Assembly: GCA_963926925.1 (NCBI GenBank)
Contig: CAWUZD010000010.1
Span: 1 to 22,526 of the forward strand
Reading direction: 5' to 3'
DNA: 22,526 nucleotides
Source: Paralactobacillus_A sp963926925
GTDB lineage: Bacteria > Bacillota > Bacilli > Lactobacillales > Lactobacillaceae
The position numbers were made by a program, and so were the translations under genes. This document shows, piece by piece, positions 1 to 8,799 of this stretch. Positions within the stretch are counted from its first letter, which is position 1. Each line of letters opens with the position of its first letter. A model generated the notes under the pieces. It was not told the DNA's origin, made no database searches, and saw only the letters and a program-made list of their open reading frames with translations.

Positions 1-246
1 ATATTTATTCAAAGAATTATGGCAAGCTCTTAATTTAAAGCCAACTTTGTCACTTTCGGCTAAACTATTATATAAGTCTTGATCATAGGCGTCAGACATT
101 AAGACGTTCAAAATTGCATCACCAGTAACAACTAATTCAATGTCAATATCTTTGCCGTTTTGTTTAGCTTTAGCTAAATTAGCTAAGTTACCAATAACAC
201 GATCCCAACGACCTTGTTCATCAATGTGTAAAACTAATTTAATCAT
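1..246 (-). CDS. DsrE-family protein, partial (3' end outside window)
   Basis: 82 codons run in frame from an ATG at 246 to the window edge, so the C-terminus is missing. The start MIKLVLHIDEQGRWDRVIGN, the stretch DIELVVTGDAI and the late Cys in RACHNSL follow the DsrE/DsrF-like fold, a small alpha/beta domain in which that Cys region is often functional in sulfur relay. Many stand-alone members in Firmicutes are of unknown role, so no reaction is claimed. The start is supported by AAAGAGGA about 5 bases upstream. The gene diverges from the broken MFS gene at 387. Family recognition comes from pattern memory, not a search. Confidence 0.75.
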   Translation of the reverse strand, partial: MIKLVLHIDEQGRWDRVIGNLANLAKAKQNGKDIDIELVVTGDAILNVLMSDAYDQDLYNSLAESDKVGFKLRACHNSLNKY

Positions 247-350
247 AATATCCTCTTTCTTTTAAATAAAAATACTTACAAAATACTTATACCATGCTTA
301 CTTTAAATAGGTAAATTATTTGCTTATAGATAACTAGGTGTTATTTTCAC

Positions 351-356
351 TATAAT
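351..356 (+). promoter_or_regulatory. Probable -10 box (TATAAT) of the MFS gene
   Basis: An exact TATAAT lies 30 bases before the ATG at 387, and AAAGGAG lies between them. No convincing -35 hexamer sits 16-18 bases upstream, so the promoter is only partly supported. Confidence 0.45.
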
Positions 357-386
357 GGAATTATCTTTAACTAAAGGAGAATTTGT

Positions 387-1687
387 ATGCACGATCATGA
401 AGTTGAGCAGGCGGCAATTGTGGTGCAACGACCATTTTTAGCGCTTTTAGGGCTGTTAATGGGTGGCTTTGTGGAGATGTTTAGTGAAACTTCATTAAAT
501 ATTGCCTTACCAGTATTAATGAAAGACTTACATGTTAGTATTGGTACGCTTCAATGGTTAGTAACTAGTTATATGTTAGTTATTGGTATCATTTTGCCAT
601 TATCAAGCTTATTAACACGGTGGTTTACAACACGCCAATTAACGATTTTTGCATTACTTGATCTTACAATTGGGGCATTAATTTCAGCATTAGCACCTAA
701 TTTTACAATTGTTTTGATTGGTCGCATGATTCAGGGCATTGCCACTGGGATTATTATTCCATTAATGTTTACTGTAGCTACTTTAATTTATCCATCTTAC
801 CAATTAGGCGCAGCAATGGGGCAATTAGCATGATTATTATGATAGCTTCAGCATTGGGTCCCACATTAACCGATTTAATCTTAGGATTTTTATCATGGCG
901 GTGGATTTTCTTCTTATTTATACCATTTTTATTAATTGGCTTATTAATTACGATGAAGTTTTTAGTTAATACCACTGCTATTACACGTCCTAAAGTTGAT
1001 GTTAGGGCGGTAATTTTATCAACACTAAGTTTTGGATCATTAGTAATTGGGGTAAGTTTAATTAGCAATTACGGTTGGACTTCACCAGTAGTAATTAGTG
1101 TGATTGTCATCGCAATTATTTTGTTAATTATTTATATTAAAAGCCAAATAGGGACTAAACAGCCAATTTTAAACTTTAGAATTTTTAAAATTCCTGAATT
1201 CCGTATTGGCACGATTTTAGTAGTATTAAACTTCAGTATTGTGTTATCAGCATTATATTTATTACCAATGTTTTGGCAAAAAGGACTATTAGTTTCAGTA
1301 ACATTAACTGGTTTAGCAATGCTACCAGGTGGCATTATTAATGCTATCACGTCAGCAGTTTCTGGCAATTTGTTTAATCGTTTTGGCGTACGTAAATTAA
1401 CGTCATTAGGCTTTTTAATTAGTATTATTGGAATTGTATTATTAATGCATACAACTAATCATAGTGCTGCTTGGTATGTTATTTTAGCACATACCATTAT
1501 TATGATTGGGATGCCATTAGCAATGTCACCAGCGCAGACATATGGTTTAAGTAAGTTATCACCACAAGTATCAAGTGATGGTAGTACCATTATGAATACT
1601 TTTCAACAAATTGCCGGTGCTATCGCAACTGCAGTTTCAACGAGTTTACTTAGTTTGGGTCAACATTTAATAATATATATTATGTAA
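387..1687 (+). pseudogene. DHA2-type MFS drug exporter, frameshifted and C-terminally truncated
   Basis: Two overlapping frames make one EmrB/QacA-like transporter. Residues 1-148 (387-833) hold the first helices and the motif GRMIQGIATGIIIPLMF. The second frame (from 830) continues with ALGPTLTDLI and the remaining helices. The join is a four-G run at 818-821; one more G would give MGAISMII, which aligns with NGFASMII in the intact paralogue at 11181. As it stands, frame 1 stops at TGA overlapping an ATG (ATGA), so coupled translation of two halves is formally possible. Restored, the protein would be 433 residues. It ends shortly after SLLSLGQ and lacks the last ~45 residues and final helix of the paralogue, so two lesions are likely. 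The first start has a good AAAGGAG site. Confidence 0.8.
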
Positions 1688-1757
1688 ACTAAAATATGAG
1701 TAAATTTATTAACTTACTCTCCTCCTCTTTCATGTCTGTTTATTATACCAGATTTAG

Positions 1758-2351
1758 TTAATTAATGGGACGACATGGTACACCACTTGCAATGACATTA
1801 GCGGGAATATTTTCAGTAACAACTGCGCCAGTTGTAATTACAGCATTATCACCAATGGTAATGCCTGGTAAAATAGTAACATTATTTTCAATAATAACAT
1901 TATTACCAATGGTAATTGGTTGTTCGCTGCACCAATGATTAGCACGTTTTTGATTGTTCATGGCATGATTTGACGTATAAATGCCAACTTGTTCACCAAT
2001 AGTTACATTATTACCAATCGTAACCACATTACAATCAATCATAGTTAAATCATGACCAGCGCGAAAATTATCACCAATGTGTAAATTAAAACCAAATTCA
2101 GTGATAAAGCCTTGTTCAATTTGAGGATTAGTACCAACATCCCCAAGTAATGCTTGTAATAATGCAATATCGCCCTGAGCATTTTGATAAAAGCTTTGGT
2201 TATATTGCCGGCAAATCCAAAAAGCATGATTACGAGCTTGTTCAATCAACGGATCATAATCATAATATAATTTACCAGTATTAGTAATACCCTTAACATG
2301 TTCAATTTCAGCTGCTGTTAAGGCTTGATGACTGTTTAAATTCATATCCAT
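1758..2351 (-). CDS. Maltose/galactoside-type O-acetyltransferase (left-handed beta-helix)
   Basis: 197 residues. This family moves acetyl from acetyl-CoA to a sugar hydroxyl in the cytoplasm, normally as a trimer. The N-terminal ~60 residues are the helical cap (KLYYDYDPLIEQARNHA), followed by hexapeptide repeats (IGNNVTIGEQV, IGNNVIIENNVTILPGITIG) and the end VIASGVPCRPIN. The catalytic His is present in GIYTSNHAMN, at the position of YTATHP in the family. It diverges from a paralogue at 2431 with a 79-bp shared promoter region. The start is uncertain: ATG at 2351 or 2345, with GGAG 11 bases upstream of the first. The acceptor sugar cannot be read from sequence; members annotated as maltose acetyltransferase often have unknown substrates. 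Confidence 0.88.
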   Translation of the reverse strand: MDMNLNSHQALTAAEIEHVKGITNTGKLYYDYDPLIEQARNHAFWICRQYNQSFYQNAQGDIALLQALLGDVGTNPQIEQGFITEFGFNLHIGDNFRAGHDLTMIDCNVVTIGNNVTIGEQVGIYTSNHAMNNQKRANHWCSEQPITIGNNVIIENNVTILPGITIGDNAVITTGAVVTENIPANVIASGVPCRPIN

Positions 2352-2430
2352 TTAACGTCAATCTCCATTTACAATGAATTAATATATTATAATTAGATTA
2401 TACAACTAATATAAAGAAGGCTTTTTAATT

Positions 2431-3003
2431 ATGAATAATGAAGATATTGCCTTAATCCACCAATTAATTAGTGATGAAAAAGCATATAACGATTTAGATG
2501 AACACATCGTTGCTGCTCATCAACATGCCCTCATTCAATGTCGGCTTTATAATCAAAAAGTTAATCAAAATCAGGGCTATGATTACACAATCTTACGTAA
2601 TTTGTTTGCTAAAGTTGGCGATGATCCATATGTTGAACCAAACTTCTACTGCAAATTTGGCTTTAACATTTCATTCGATAATGAAGTATTTCTTAATCAT
2701 GACGTTACCTTACTTGATGATGCACCAATTATCATTGGTAACCAAGCTAATATTGCTCCTAAAGTTGGTATTTATACCGCTTCACCTGTTAATGATATTA
2801 CCAAACGACAACAGCATTATATGATTGCTAAGCCCGTTATTATTAAAGATAACGTATGGATTGGTGGTAATGTTTGCATTCTCGGTGGTGTAACAATTGG
2901 TAATAATGCCATTATTGGCGCCGGAAGTGTTGTTACCCATGATGTACCTGATAATGCTATTGTGATTGGCAATCCGGCTCACGTGTTACGGATTAATAAA
3001 TAA
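2431..3003 (+). CDS. Maltose/galactoside-type O-acetyltransferase paralogue lacking the catalytic His
   Basis: 190 residues with the same plan as its divergent neighbour: helical cap (DLDEHIVAAHQHALIQCRLYN), then hexapeptide repeats (VWIGGNVCILGGVTIGNNA) and the family end AGSVVTHDVPDNAIVIGNPA. The catalytic region reads GIYTASPVNDITKR where the family has YTATHPxDxxxR. Spacing to the following KPV is unchanged, so the catalytic His is replaced by Pro (codon CCT) rather than displaced. The start follows AAAGAAGG by a normal distance and the gene ends at the terminator at 3004. It may be an inactive or regulatory subunit, a heterotrimer partner of the neighbour, or use another mechanism; this is inference. 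Confidence 0.88.
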   Translation: MNNEDIALIHQLISDEKAYNDLDEHIVAAHQHALIQCRLYNQKVNQNQGYDYTILRNLFAKVGDDPYVEPNFYCKFGFNISFDNEVFLNHDVTLLDDAPIIIGNQANIAPKVGIYTASPVNDITKRQQHYMIAKPVIIKDNVWIGGNVCILGGVTIGNNAIIGAGSVVTHDVPDNAIVIGNPAHVLRINK

Positions 3004-3046
3004 AAAAATAACCGTTCCTTAAATTAATAAGGAACGGTTATTTTTT
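3004..3046. terminator. Bidirectional rho-independent terminator
   Basis: An 18-bp perfect stem (AATAACCGTTCCTTA paired with TAAGGAACGGTTATT plus flanking A/T pairs) with a short loop has A-runs on the left and T-runs on the right. It lies between the convergent acetyltransferase and pepN genes and serves both. Confidence 0.93.
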
Positions 3047-3071
3047 ACCTTTTTATCAGTTTTATCAGTAA

Positions 3072-5609
3072 TTATTTAATTGCTTTAGCAATTGCGTCGT
3101 TAACACTTTGCTTTTCTGCTTTAACAAGATCAACCTTACCTTGGATAAGTTTGATATCCATTTCGATTTCACGTGTTAAACCAGCAGTGTTAATCTTTGG
3201 TTCGAAGAATGCTTTGAATTCATCAAACCGTTGTGGTGTGTTGAATGTGTCAGCTGTTTCAGTTACGTAAGTATGGAATTCCATATCACCACCAACTGTT
3301 GCTGATAACCAATCCCAGTCGTTACGCATCCAATCCCAAGCTTGTTGTTGGGTTGTGTTGTTTTGTAGCAATCCAACATACCATTCACGCAAGTCTTGTG
3401 GTCTGATGGTGTTAGCATCTTTGAAGTCTTCAAGCAATTCACTAGCAAAGTTCTTATCAGTTGTCTTTGTTAATGCAGTGCAGATATCGCGTTGGAAACT
3501 ACCATCGCTTGTCTTCCGGTAGTTGTCTAATAATGTGTTATACAAGTCTTCATTGCCGTGGTTAACAACTTCACTCATCATAACATATGGCCGTACATCT
3601 GCTTCGATACCGATAATGTTGTCTTTGTGTGCTTCAAAGACTTCATGTGCTGCAGCAATCGCATCTTTGTTGCCAGCATACAATGCTGCTTTAACAATGT
3701 ATGGCCGACCTAAGATGTCATCGTTGCTTTCGCCATCTTTAGAGGTAATGCCTAAGCGTGCAAATTGATCTTTGCTTAACTTATTGCATAATTCTTTCAA
3801 GTTCTTTTCTTCTTGTGAACCTGGTTCAACAAATTTTTGCATGTCGTCAGTGATTGCATACAAAGCATTGCTGATGAGGTATGACTTGTTATTAGCAAAG
3901 TGCATCATTACTGGTACAAGTGATGCGTATGATACTTCTCTGCCTTGTGCTAACAAGTGTAAGTCTTGTAAGAATTCACGTTGGGTAATTGCATCAAAAT
4001 CATCAATATGATCCATAATGTCATTCATTAAGGTTTCATCATATTTAACGATAAAGTGTGAATTATTGTCAACGTTTAATACAAATGGCTTGTTGTCATT
4101 TGCTTTCTTCAGGTCTTCGTAGTTACCAAGGTCTAAAGTAGTATCCTTCATGATTTCAGGAACATTCTTGTAGTTACTGTTCAAAGGAATTTGCCACTTC
4201 CGACCAATGTCTTTACCTTCACCGATAAAGAATTGCTTTTGTGTTAATTGTAACTTGCCATCAACTACTGATGCACTTACTACTGGGTAACCTGGTTGGT
4301 CTAACCATGTCTTCATGATAGTACTTACATCGATACCTGATGCGTCACCTAATGCTTGCCATAAGTCATCGCCAGTTGCGTTGTTGTACTTATGTGCAGC
4401 AAAGTAATTCTTTAAGCCTTTCCGTAATGCATCGTCACCGATTAATGAACGAACCATGACTAACATCCGGGAACCTTTTGCATAAACAATCGCAGCATCA
4501 AAGATTGAATCAATGTCAGCTGGATCTTCAACTTCGATGTGAACTGGTTGTACACCATCAATCGCATCCCGTTGTAATGCCAAAGGAACTTCATTAGTTT
4601 GGAATACTTCCCACATATTCCATTCTGGATGTAATGCATTTGATGAAACGTATTCCATCATGTTAGCAAAACTTTCGTTTAACCATAGATCGTCCCACCA
4701 CTTCATAGTTACTAAGTCACCGAACCATTGGTGAGCTAATTCATGAGTGATGTCAGTTGCATTCTTTTGCTTTACACTGAGGGAAGCATTCTTAGGGTCA
4801 AGTAACATAAATACTTCACGGTAAGTAATAAGTCCCCAGTTTTCCATCGCACCAGCAGAGAAGTCTGGAAGTGCTAATTGCCATGAATGTGGAAGTGGAT
4901 ATAGTGTTTCATAGTACTTTTCATAGAATTCAATTGCGTTCTTGGCAATGCTCAATGCAAAGTCTAATTCATCTTCCTTATGAGCTGGAGATGCATAAAC
5001 ACCAATCTTAATGCCATCATCAGTTTCAGTTTGTTTGCTAATCATTTCACCAAAGGCGAAAGCGATTAAGTATGATGACATCCGTTTAGTTGTTTCAAAG
5101 TAGTGAACACCATCTTTGCATTCCTTTTCAGGCATGTTGGCTAATGTTGTTTCACCGGGATGTTCGTCATATTTGATTGCCATGTCAAAGGTTGCCTTAG
5201 CTTCAGGTTCATCAACACATGGGAATGCTTGACGAGCGGCAGTACTTTCAAATTGTGTACCGATGATTTGCTTCTTTTCGCCATTATATTCATAGTATGA
5301 AGGATAAATACCCATCATGGTGTCTGTTAATTTAGCATTGTAAACAATTTCTAAAGTAACATCGCCAGTTTTATCCAAGTTGATTTGTACAGCTTCTGCC
5401 TTATCATCAACTTTGAAAGGTACGTCTTTACCATCTGCTTTAACAGATGTGATATCCAAATACTTTTGGTTAACAGCGATTTGTTGTTGTTCTGCTTCAC
5501 CATCAACAGTTACTTTACCATTAATGGTTTTCTTTTCACGATTAATATCAATGAAGATATTATAATGTGAAGGTTTAAATAAATTATACAAATGTTCTAC
5601 TTTTTTCAT
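3072..5609 (-). CDS. pepN: Aminopeptidase N (M1 family zinc metallopeptidase)
   Basis: 845 residues, the usual length for lactobacillar PepN. It is a cytoplasmic enzyme that removes N-terminal residues from peptides and is part of casein/peptide use in lactic acid bacteria. The exopeptidase motif GAMENWG is at ~253-259 with Glu256. The zinc site is HELAH at 289-293 followed by NESFA with Glu312, the HExxH-x18-E pattern. The C-terminal ~400 residues form the helical domain of the family. No signal peptide is present. I chose ATG at 5609 (MKKVEHLYNLF) over a GTG four codons upstream, because the GTG abuts the AAGGGG site and the family starts near this residue. It appears monocistronic, ending at the terminator at 3004. 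Confidence 0.96.
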   Translation of the reverse strand: MKKVEHLYNLFKPSHYNIFIDINREKKTINGKVTVDGEAEQQQIAVNQKYLDITSVKADGKDVPFKVDDKAEAVQINLDKTGDVTLEIVYNAKLTDTMMGIYPSYYEYNGEKKQIIGTQFESTAARQAFPCVDEPEAKATFDMAIKYDEHPGETTLANMPEKECKDGVHYFETTKRMSSYLIAFAFGEMISKQTETDDGIKIGVYASPAHKEDELDFALSIAKNAIEFYEKYYETLYPLPHSWQLALPDFSAGAMENWGLITYREVFMLLDPKNASLSVKQKNATDITHELAHQWFGDLVTMKWWDDLWLNESFANMMEYVSSNALHPEWNMWEVFQTNEVPLALQRDAIDGVQPVHIEVEDPADIDSIFDAAIVYAKGSRMLVMVRSLIGDDALRKGLKNYFAAHKYNNATGDDLWQALGDASGIDVSTIMKTWLDQPGYPVVSASVVDGKLQLTQKQFFIGEGKDIGRKWQIPLNSNYKNVPEIMKDTTLDLGNYEDLKKANDNKPFVLNVDNNSHFIVKYDETLMNDIMDHIDDFDAITQREFLQDLHLLAQGREVSYASLVPVMMHFANNKSYLISNALYAITDDMQKFVEPGSQEEKNLKELCNKLSKDQFARLGITSKDGESNDDILGRPYIVKAALYAGNKDAIAAAHEVFEAHKDNIIGIEADVRPYVMMSEVVNHGNEDLYNTLLDNYRKTSDGSFQRDICTALTKTTDKNFASELLEDFKDANTIRPQDLREWYVGLLQNNTTQQQAWDWMRNDWDWLSATVGGDMEFHTYVTETADTFNTPQRFDEFKAFFEPKINTAGLTREIEMDIKLIQGKVDLVKAEKQSVNDAIAKAIK

Positions 5610-5684
5610 TTCCCTACTCACCCCTTACGTTGATTATTATGTGTCCTCAATAATCATTTTACAAATAAAACGCTTTTAAAATTT

Positions 5685-7475
5685 TTACTCATTATCAGAG
5701 GTAACCATAATGCGTTGATCGTTATCATTACCGGCCACCACAACTTCTAAGAAATGATAATCGGGATGTTCAAAGACCATCCGAGCCACCTTAGTCATGA
5801 TTTCACTATCAATTTGCCGTTTAATTGCCAAACCATCATCTTCGGTATTACCGTTGGTTGAAATTTGTTTAATTAAGAATGGTACTACTTCGTCAGCAAT
5901 GTGCAAATCAATATGATGAGCAACCTTAGTCATGTGTTGTAAGTCAGCTAATTTTTCATTAGCAATTGCACTTAAGGTATCAACACTTAATGAGTTGAAT
6001 GGCACAATTGTATCAAGCCGGTTAATTAATTCTTGTGGGAAGTGTAATGTATTAGTTTGTGAAGTTAATTGACTTCTAATGTACTTATCATAGTTGCTAG
6101 AGTAACTATCAGCATTTTGGGCTTGGCCATTTAACCATAAACTAGTATTTTGTTCCATATCAGCGGTCATTAAAATGTAAGTATTCTTAAATGATACTTG
6201 GCAACGACTATGGGAATCACTCAAACGCGCATCATCAAGAATTTGGGTAAGAATCCGAATGGCAGCGTAGCAAGCTTTGCTAATATCTTCTACTAAAACA
6301 ATAGAGTTAGGATATTGTTTAACCCCCATTACTAAACGATCACGGAGTAAATTAATTGTGTCTAAGTTAGCATATTCAGCCATGTCAAACCGAAGAATCC
6401 GGTTATCATCGTTAAACAAAACATGAGCTAATGACTTAGCAAGGGATGTCTTGCCTACTCCAGTTGGACCAACAAATAGCATTGAAGCTTGCGGACGATT
6501 ATGGTCGTTTAAGTCAGTAACTGATGCATATAAACGGTTCACAATCATATCAACTGCTTGTTGTTGGTTCAAAACGCGTTTATTTAAGTAATCACGGACA
6601 CCAGCAATGTTAACTTCCCAAGCAGTATTAACACCAACTGTATCCATAATGACTTGTTGTAACATCTTCAAATCAATTGGTTGGTGACTTTGCCGTGCCC
6701 GTCCAATTAAAGCATCCAAAATCAAGATACTCTTCCGTGGTTGCACTTCATCAGGTTCATACCGATTAGTTAAATCAATGATTTCATGTAACATGTTGTC
6801 ATCAATATGTTTTTGAGCAAGGTGAATATCATAATTAGAATTCTTATCAATATCACTAGCATCATCAACATACTTTTTAGCCATGTTACGTAAAATGTTC
6901 ATGACATTTTCGGTATCTAATTCAGGAACGTGTAATTGTTGTAACCGTTCGTACAAAGCCTTATCATGCCGCAAGTATTGATCATATTCTTCATTAGTAG
7001 TAGCGGCAATAATATGCACATGCCGTGCGCCTGATTCGGCTAATAATGGTTTCAAAGCTTGTAATGCCATTGGGCTAATCTTAGCGATTAAATGGAATTC
7101 ATCCATGAATAATACCAATTCGTGACCATTATTTTCTTGGTAACGTGGTACTTCATCTTCCATCATTTTCTTCATGCGGTTAGCCATTGATAAAGCAGCA
7201 TCGGTATTGCCTTCGTTAGATGCCATCGCTACTAAATCGACATTGACATAAGTCCGGTTCTTATCAACACGTGATAATTCCTTAATAATCGCTGTCTTAC
7301 CAACACCTGGTTCCCCTAAAAGAATAATATTAGAAACTTCAGGCCGTAGTAAGTTACCTAATACCTTTTGTACTTCTTTGTCACGACCAGTAATAGGACG
7401 ATCGGGCGCTACAAATTGAGTACAATACTTAGCAAGCATTGGGTAACGATAATCATCAAATTGAATTGTTGCCAT
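5685..7475 (-). CDS. Clp-like two-module AAA+ ATPase without N-domain
   Basis: 596 residues with two AAA+ modules, as in ClpA/ClpC/ClpE, but with no N-terminal Clp domain: the first module begins almost at once (DRPITGRDKEVQKVL). Walker A1 GEPGVGKT is at 54-61 and Walker B1 VLFMDEF near 121-127. Walker A2 GPTGVGKT is at 336-343. Odd points in module 2: Walker B reads IVLVEDI (residues 392-398, acidic pair E-D rather than D-E), and the sensor-1 position after ILMTA is Asp439 where Asn is usual. No IGF/LGF-type ClpP loop is visible between sensor 1 and the Arg-finger motif FPQELINRLD. It may unfold or remodel proteins without ClpP, or be a specialised adaptor. The start has AAGGAGG at good spacing. 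No CIRCE element was seen upstream. Confidence 0.85.
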   Translation of the reverse strand: MATIQFDDYRYPMLAKYCTQFVAPDRPITGRDKEVQKVLGNLLRPEVSNIILLGEPGVGKTAIIKELSRVDKNRTYVNVDLVAMASNEGNTDAALSMANRMKKMMEDEVPRYQENNGHELVLFMDEFHLIAKISPMALQALKPLLAESGARHVHIIAATTNEEYDQYLRHDKALYERLQQLHVPELDTENVMNILRNMAKKYVDDASDIDKNSNYDIHLAQKHIDDNMLHEIIDLTNRYEPDEVQPRKSILILDALIGRARQSHQPIDLKMLQQVIMDTVGVNTAWEVNIAGVRDYLNKRVLNQQQAVDMIVNRLYASVTDLNDHNRPQASMLFVGPTGVGKTSLAKSLAHVLFNDDNRILRFDMAEYANLDTINLLRDRLVMGVKQYPNSIVLVEDISKACYAAIRILTQILDDARLSDSHSRCQVSFKNTYILMTADMEQNTSLWLNGQAQNADSYSSNYDKYIRSQLTSQTNTLHFPQELINRLDTIVPFNSLSVDTLSAIANEKLADLQHMTKVAHHIDLHIADEVVPFLIKQISTNGNTEDDGLAIKRQIDSEIMTKVARMVFEHPDYHFLEVVVAGNDNDQRIMVTSDNE

Positions 7476-7587
7476 AGTAATACTCCTCCTTAAATTTACA
7501 AATTTATTTTAATATTAATCAGTGCAAAAAATAAAGTTATTGCTTGCTAAATTAACTAATCTATATAAATAGAAATAATTATTAAAT

Positions 7588-8603
7588 TTACTTATTTTCA
7601 TGCAAAAACATTTCGACAATTTCGTCACGTTTGGTTAAAAATAATTGGTTATCTGCAGTGGGATGAACGCGATTAGTAAGAACAATCATGGCTGTTTGAT
7701 TTTGACGGTCAACGGCCATAAAAGTACCAGTAAAACCAGTATGATATAAAACAACATGATGATCATATGGGCTACGGCAAATATCCCAACCTAATGAATG
7801 ACCAAGGTGATGAGGACTCCAATCCACAAATATTTTAGTTAATAAGTTTTGTGATACTGGTGCTTGACTGGTGCTTGATCAATTGCTAATTGACCAAGAT
7901 ACCAAAGATTAAAACGTACTAAATCGCTTAATGTACTAAACATACCAACCGCGCCACTATGTTCTTTTAAAATATAACTCTTAGGATCGTGAACTACCCC
8001 TTGAATTAGCCCACGTTTAACGTCAATTTCTGTTGGTACTGCTAAGCTTTTATCAGGTTTAAAAGTTGTATGTGTCATGCCTAGTGGCAATAACACCTGT
8101 TCAGTAATTAATTGCTGGATGGGTTTATGCAAAATATTTTCAATAATCCAACCAACATATAATAAACCAACGTCAGTATAAACAACTTTATTTTCAAAAG
8201 TATCAGTAACTGGTAGTGCTAATAATGCTTCTTTTAATTTATCAGCTGGTAATTCATTACGATGCGGAATATAACCGCGAACGCCTGAAGTATGAGTTAA
8301 TAAATGCCTGATAGTAATGCGGCTATCTTGAAATGCTGGTAGCCACTGTTGAATACTTTCATCAATATCTAATTGCTGATGTTCCATTAGATTAAGCACT
8401 AGAGTTGTTGTACCAACGATTTTTGTTAATAAAGCTAAATCATATAATTGCTCTGCTTGTAATGGCATTTCGGTTGGCACGAGTTGTGCACTTCCCAAAT
8501 AATTGCTAATTACTTGGTGATTATTAATCAAAGCGTAACTAACGCCAGGTACAATGTGTTGTTTACTAAGCTTTTTAATTAATTCTGCGGTTTGTTTAAA
8601 CAT
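7588..8603 (-). pseudogene. Serine beta-lactamase-fold protein, disrupted by 11-bp duplication
   Basis: Residues 1-254 (8603-7839) and a second frame (7827-7588) form one class C/penicillin-binding-like protein of 334 residues once one copy of an 11-bp tandem repeat (7856-7877) is removed; the join then reads DQAPVSQNLLTKIFVDWSP. Motifs are mixed. The SxxK position in YDLALLTKIVG has Leu58 in place of the nucleophilic Ser (codon TTA, one transition from TCA). The Tyr motif is YTD in VVYTDVGLLYVGW, and the third motif HTG is in YHTGFTGTFM. In lactobacilli such proteins are usually intracellular or wall-related esterases/peptidases, not drug resistance. Frameshift plus Ser loss make it very likely non-functional. 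The start has AAAAGGAAAA upstream. Confidence 0.85.
7856..7877. repeat. 11-bp tandem duplication that shifts frame
   Basis: ACTGGTGCTTG occurs twice head to tail at 7856-7866 and 7867-7877. Deleting one copy restores the beta-lactamase-fold reading frame exactly. This is a direct reading of the sequence. Confidence 0.95.
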
Positions 8604-8622
8604 TTCTATTTTCCTTTTTTGT

Positions 8623-8640
8623 AATTAATTAATTAATTAA
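8623..8640. repeat. AATT tetranucleotide repeat in a 5' leader
   Basis: Four and a half copies of AATT lie about 20 bases upstream of the beta-lactamase-fold start codon, just before its ribosome binding site. The rest of 8641-8757 is T-rich with no gene. Confidence 0.7.
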
Positions 8641-8757
8641 CAGTATTTTAAGCCCTTTTGCGTATTTAATGTTATGATTGTTTATTTTTTGTATTTTGAT
8701 TTTGTTTTTGTTGTGTTTTTTTTCAAGGAATTTATTATTTCCATATTATTAGTTATT

Positions 8758-8796
8758 AAAATAAAAAGGTTGTCAAATTGACAATCTTTTTATTTT
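8758..8796. terminator. Rho-independent terminator after the aldehyde dehydrogenase gene
   Basis: Arms 8758-8774 and 8780-8796 pair along AAAATAAAAAGGTTGTC / GACAATCTTTTTATTTT with one wobble and a 5-base loop. A/T runs on both sides give a U-tail in either direction. It starts 4 bases after the stop codon at 8800. Confidence 0.85.
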
Positions 8797-8799
8797 TCT

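Noticed and set aside
778..1068. Minus-strand open frame of 96 codons opposite the MFS gene
   Set aside because: It is a shadow of the MFS coding strand, with no ribosome site and no protein-like pattern.
1688..1757. Terminator after the broken MFS gene (GAGTAA / TTACTC pairing)
   Set aside because: Only a 6-bp stem with no T-run; too weak to call.
2498..2824. Second frame of 108 codons inside the His-less acetyltransferase gene
   Set aside because: It overlaps a clear family member completely and has a Leu/Ile-rich shadow composition.
7476..7587. CIRCE or other heat-shock operator upstream of the Clp-like ATPase gene
   Set aside because: No TTAGCACTC-N9-GAGTGCTAA pattern or other clear dyad was seen; only AT-rich DNA and a ribosome site.
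7588..8603. Beta-lactam resistance gene
   Set aside because: The fold matches, but the nucleophilic Ser is missing and the frame is broken. Lactobacillar members of this group are not known mainly as resistance genes.
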